NCBI GenBank assembly: GCA_919902965.1
Contig: CAKKSJ010000204.1
Span: 1 to 5,571, forward strand
From: Burkholderiales bacterium
GTDB taxonomy: Bacteria; Pseudomonadota; Gammaproteobacteria; Burkholderiales; SG8-39
DNA length: 5,571 bases
Direction of reading: 5' to 3'
In this document: piece by piece, positions 4,961 to 5,571 of the stretch
How positions within the stretch are numbered: the first letter of the stretch is position 1
How the letters are laid out: each line of letters opens with the position of its first letter
Notes under the pieces: generated by a model
Databases searched by the model: none
Seen by the model: only the letters and a program-made list of their open reading frames with translations
What the model was told of the DNA's origin: nothing
Made by a program: the position numbers and the translations under genes

Positions 4961-4995
4961 ATTGAAAACGCCGCAGCATATGGCGCTGCGGCGTT
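4961..4995 (-). terminator. Intrinsic terminator of aceA
   Basis: AACGCCGCAGC (4967-4977) is the exact reverse complement of GCTGCGGCGTT (4985-4995), an 11-pair GC-rich stem around a seven-base loop. On the minus strand it is followed by TTTTCAAT. It begins 19 bases after the aceA stop codon. Stem, position and T-run fit a rho-independent terminator. Confidence 0.85.
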
Positions 4996-5014
4996 GGCCG
5001 GTACGAGACTGTGC

Positions 5015-5571
5015 TCAGGCGGCCTTGACCGACTTCGGCGCGTCGAAGAACTGCTCGTCTTCGGTCGAGCCGTGCAAAGCCGTGGTCGAGGACTTGCCGC
5101 CCTGCACCACCTGCGTTACATCGTCGAAGTAGCTGGTGCCCACTTCACGCTGGTGCTTGACCGCGGTAAAGCCTTTGTCGGCCGCAGCGAATTCCTTCTG
5201 CTGCAACTCGACGAAGGCGGTCATGTTGCTGCGCGCATAGCCGTATGCGAGCTCGAACATCGAGTAGTTGAGCGCATGGAAGCCGGCCAGGGTAATAAAC
5301 TGGAACTTATAGCCCATGGCGCCGAGTTCGCGCTGGAACTTGGCGATGGAGACATCGTCGAGGTTGCGCTTCCAGTTGAACGAGGGCGAGCAATTGTAGG
5401 CGAGCATTTTGCCCGGGTGTATCTTTTGAATGCCTTCGGCGTATTTCCTGGCGAAAACCAGATCCGGCGTGCCGGTTTCGCACCACACCATGTCGGCATA
5501 CTCTGCATAGGCAATGCCGCGCGACAAGGCCTGGTCGAAGCCGTTCTTGACGCGATAAAAGCCTTCGGCGG
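5015..5571 (-). CDS. aceA: Isocitrate lyase, C-terminal part
   Basis: Isocitrate lyase splits isocitrate into glyoxylate and succinate, the first step of the glyoxylate shunt used for growth on acetate or fatty acids. The last 184 codons are visible; the gene runs off the right edge, so the start and the catalytic KKCGH loop lie outside. Visible family blocks are AEGFYRVKNG at the edge, YADMVWCETGTPDL, GKMLAYNCSPSFNWKRNLDD with the substrate-binding NCSPSFNW, GYKFQFITLAGFHALNYSMF, and KHQREVGTSYFDDV followed by QGGKSSTTALHGSTE. These align well with E. coli AceA from memory. The frame is intact and ends in SVKAA with TGA. A strong intrinsic terminator follows. The reading frame continues to the window edge; TTG at 5525-5527 is internal, not a start. 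Confidence 0.95.
   Translation of the reverse strand, partial: AEGFYRVKNGFDQALSRGIAYAEYADMVWCETGTPDLVFARKYAEGIQKIHPGKMLAYNCSPSFNWKRNLDDVSIAKFQRELGAMGYKFQFITLAGFHALNYSMFELAYGYARSNMTAFVELQQKEFAAADKGFTAVKHQREVGTSYFDDVTQVVQGGKSSTTALHGSTEDEQFFDAPKSVKAA

Overview
The window looks like ordinary chromosome from a GC-rich betaproteobacterium. The evidence is protein resemblance (ExbB, XseA, Fe-SodB, RluE and AceA all read as proteobacterial), the exbB / xseA / sodB neighbourhood, and the small Ala/Lys-rich exported protein typical of that class. I cannot name a genus from the sequence alone. No phage, transposase, CRISPR, tRNA or rRNA gene was seen.

Left part (1-615): the first codons of an ExbB/TolQ-family proton-channel gene leave on the minus strand from their own candidate promoter. 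About 500 bases without a convincing gene follow. They hold a GC-rich half with a strong alternating CG hairpin and an AT-rich half with two perfect, inverted DnaA boxes and a sigma70-like promoter facing xseA.

Middle (616-3274, plus strand): xseA (exonuclease VII large subunit) ends in a hairpin whose loop holds the stop codon. A clear promoter and sodB (iron superoxide dismutase) follow. After sodB I see no terminator. Instead there is a very short ORF (2689-2787, 32 residues, one predicted membrane helix) and, one base later, a four-helix membrane protein resembling the N-terminal part of PuuD-type proteins. sodB, the short ORF and the membrane gene probably form one transcript.

Convergent junction (3275-3429): about 135 bases packed with G/C-run inverted repeats, including two 5' arms that compete for one 3' arm and a long hairpin ending in TTTT. 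This probably terminates transcription and may belong to a dispersed repeat family.

Right part (3430-5571, minus strand): in transcription order these are aceA (isocitrate lyase, 3' part only, followed by a textbook intrinsic terminator), rluE (23S rRNA pseudouridine synthase), a small exported Ala/Lys-rich protein with an Ala-Lys-Lys repeat tail, and an exported DUF192 protein. A weaker terminator-like hairpin separates the last two.

The genes serve unrelated housekeeping roles: envelope energisation, DNA repair, superoxide defence, rRNA modification and the glyoxylate shunt. The least explained items are the DnaA-box region, the 32-residue membrane ORF and the structured 3275-3410 element.
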